From Candidatus Hydrogenedentota bacterium (GTDB lineage Bacteria; Hydrogenedentota; Hydrogenedentia; Hydrogenedentales; SLHB01): a stretch of 7,130 nucleotides of DNA. Position numbers and translations under genes: made by a program. Each line of letters opens with the position of its first letter. Position 1 is the stretch's first letter. Of this stretch, positions 5,379 through 7,130 are shown piece after piece. A model generated the notes under the pieces. It ran no database searches, was not told the origin of the DNA, and saw only the letters and a program-made list of their open reading frames with translations. Location: NCBI GenBank assembly GCA_029262095.1, contig JAJDAB010000569.1, forward strand, positions 1-7,130, written 5' to 3'.

Positions 5379-7123
5379 TTCGTATCGCGTTGTCGCTGGT
5401 CCTTGCCTCGTTGTGTGCCGTCTCGACCGCACGCGCAGACGACCCAAACCCGCCTTCGATTCGATCGAGTCAAGGCGCGTGGCCGCTCTACCGCCAATGG
5501 AATCGCGCAGAATTCGAACACTACTCGAAGTGGATCGCGCACATCTACGATAAAAAGGCGAACGGCACCCACGACCAACGGGCGGCGAAGATCAGGAGCG
5601 TGCTGACGGAGCCGGAAATAAATCTGATGCTCGATCCGGATTTTGTCGGCACTCCGTCGAATCCACAAATCCCGCTCGATACGATCGGACCGCTACATAA
5701 CGTCCTCGACTGCGGCAAGCTCACTATTGCACTTACCGCGTACTACAGTTACCGCCGCGGTTTGCCATTTATGATCTCCACGATTCGCAGCGGCGACGGC
5801 ACGGATATTCGTCGGTCCGGATTCAACGTGCCGACCGGCTCAATCAGTAGTTTCGATTACACCGACAAACATCAATTTTTCGTCGATTCCGTCAGAACGT
5901 TTTGCACGGGCAATTACCGAATCGCGCCGAACGGCCAGAATGCCGGGATTTCCGACACCGTTCCGATCGCACTGACGCGAGAATTCATGTTGCCGGGAAC
6001 GCTCTACTACCTCGATGGCCACGTAATGATTCTCGCGGACATCGGCGAGTACGGCGAGGTGCATTTCCTGGATGCCACCACAGCCGCATCTCGAGACATA
6101 TATACACACAACAGTCTCAACGCCGTCGTCGGCCTCAAACCAAAACAATCGAGTGCCGGTGATGAGTTTGCGGGCTGCTACCGCGGCTTTCGCATCTACC
6201 GCTTCCCGATCGCCGAAACGGACAACGCTGGCAACGTGCTCCGCGTGCGCCGCCGCACTGACGAGGAGATGAAAGAGTTCGGCTTCTCGCTCGAACAGTA
6301 TGAAAAGATGGAGCAACTAGCCGCGCTTGGACACATCGAGGAAGAGCCGTACGAGTTAGCGGGCCTGCACGAATTGTTGCGGTATCGCCTGCGCACAAAA
6401 ACGACCGTCGACCCCTACGAATTAATCGAGGACTACGCGGACGAACTGGTCGCCATGTTCGAGCAACGAGATCAGTTTGTTCAAGAAGCATGGCGAGAAG
6501 TCCAAGCCAACGGCGCTATACCATTTCCCGAGGCGTCGCGTACCGAGAACGTATACCGCTCGGATAGCCGATGGGGTAGTTGGTCGAGTGCGTGGCAAGA
6601 TGTCGACGCGCGATCCAAATATTTCGCGCTGCAAGAGTGGATCGACAGTACCATCCGCTGGTTCGATCGCGATCCGAAAAGCGTCGTCTTGTCTCGCTGG
6701 GATCGGCGGGGACTATGGGGACGTTCCGACCTGGCCCTAGTGGTCACGCACGAAAAGAACAAGATATTCAACGAGAAGTCGTTACACTACACGAACTCTG
6801 CCGGCGATAAAGTGAAACTGACGCTCGCCGATCTCGAAGATCGGTTATTCGACTTGTCTTTCGACCCGAATCATCCACCGGAACTGCGTTGGGGCGCACG
6901 CCCAATGAGCAAGGAAGCCGCACTCGCCCCCAAGATGAACACTCCGGTTTTCATCGGCGACAACGAGAATCCAACTCTAGTACCAATGCACGAAGCCTTC
7001 GCACGGCAGGCCTATTACCGATCCCTCACGCGGCGCGAAACAGAGCCGAGCTACCTACGCGAAATGTTGACGTCGGGTATTCCCACCCGCCAAATGTTCG
7101 ACGCACACATCGCGATGTGGTAG
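5375..7123 (+). CDS. Secreted protein of unknown family, paralog of the preceding gene (copy 2)
   Basis: This 582-residue protein begins with a Sec signal peptide (R3, hydrophobic 4-18) with likely cleavage after ARA at 21, giving mature DDPNPPSI, nearly the same N-terminus as copy 1. About 70 of the first 139 mature residues match copy 1 by hand count, and similarity continues to the end. The putative active-site residues are C113 (NVLDCGKLT, before YYSYRRGLPF), H216 (YLDGHVMILA) and D233 (HFLDATT). The Cys-His distance is 103 against 102 in copy 1, and the His-to-third-residue distance is 17 in both, but here the third residue is Asp rather than Asn, which is more like transglutaminase-type triads. 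DPNHPPELRWGA recurs at 497-508, and RETEPSYLREM sits near the end. It stops at HIAMW, exactly where shared sequence ends (LAKW in copy 1), so it lacks the long tail. Only 7 bases follow the TAG, so the downstream context is unknown. Function is unproven. Confidence 0.88.
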   Translation: MIRIALSLVLASLCAVSTARADDPNPPSIRSSQGAWPLYRQWNRAEFEHYSKWIAHIYDKKANGTHDQRAAKIRSVLTEPEINLMLDPDFVGTPSNPQIPLDTIGPLHNVLDCGKLTIALTAYYSYRRGLPFMISTIRSGDGTDIRRSGFNVPTGSISSFDYTDKHQFFVDSVRTFCTGNYRIAPNGQNAGISDTVPIALTREFMLPGTLYYLDGHVMILADIGEYGEVHFLDATTAASRDIYTHNSLNAVVGLKPKQSSAGDEFAGCYRGFRIYRFPIAETDNAGNVLRVRRRTDEEMKEFGFSLEQYEKMEQLAALGHIEEEPYELAGLHELLRYRLRTKTTVDPYELIEDYADELVAMFEQRDQFVQEAWREVQANGAIPFPEASRTENVYRSDSRWGSWSSAWQDVDARSKYFALQEWIDSTIRWFDRDPKSVVLSRWDRRGLWGRSDLALVVTHEKNKIFNEKSLHYTNSAGDKVKLTLADLEDRLFDLSFDPNHPPELRWGARPMSKEAALAPKMNTPVFIGDNENPTLVPMHEAFARQAYYRSLTRRETEPSYLREMLTSGIPTRQMFDAHIAMW

Positions 7124-7130
7124 CACCGCG

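Noticed and set aside
5375..5440. Cys14 in the signal peptide of copy 2 as a lipoprotein site
   Set aside because: The preceding residues are ASL, not a lipobox ending in Gly/Ala/Ser, and a good ARA signal-peptidase I site follows.

Overview
The window is moderately GC-rich bacterial DNA. It is densely coding, with five genes all on the + strand and no RNA gene, CRISPR array, transposase or phage gene visible. Tandem Gfo/Idh/MocA-family genes, a stand-alone SpoIIE-type phosphatase and large secreted proteins of unknown family would fit an environmental Planctomycetota, Verrucomicrobiota or Hydrogenedentota-like bacterium. That placement is inference from gene content; no marker gene is present to confirm it.

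Left part (1-2387): a Gfo/Idh/MocA oxidoreductase, cut off at its 5' end, keeps the family's catalytic Lys, Asp and His. It is followed after 147 bases by a second, smaller member with a twin-arginine export signal. This second protein has lost the catalytic EKP motif (it reads TSP) and lacks about 25 residues of the nucleotide-binding half, so it looks like an exported pseudo-enzyme. The gap between them is mostly filled by a long imperfect palindrome (1239-1327) with 29-base arms, of the dispersed type whose chance translations read VIPSEAEGS and DSSASLGMT.

Middle (2388-3395): a 113-base gap with a weak promoter-like pair and a perfect 6-bp inverted repeat, then a soluble SpoIIE/RsbU-like PP2C serine/threonine phosphatase with all recognisable metal-binding aspartates.

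Right part (3396-7123): two tandem genes joined by an ATGA stop/start overlap encode large secreted paralogs (660 and 582 residues). Each has a Sec signal peptide, and the two mature proteins begin almost identically (DPNPPSI). By hand alignment about half of the first 139 mature residues are identical. I do not recognise the family by name. Both share an invariant Cys at the start of a predicted helix, a His about 102-103 residues later in a DGH motif, and an Asn (first copy) or Asp (second copy) exactly 17 residues after the His. This Cys-His-Asn/Asp order resembles a papain-like or transglutaminase-like active site and is the most interesting signal here.

How the genes work together is only partly visible. 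The last two are very probably co-transcribed and translationally coupled. The phosphatase lies 61 bases upstream of them and may share their transcript. The two oxidoreductase-family genes form a separate pair, divided by the palindrome.
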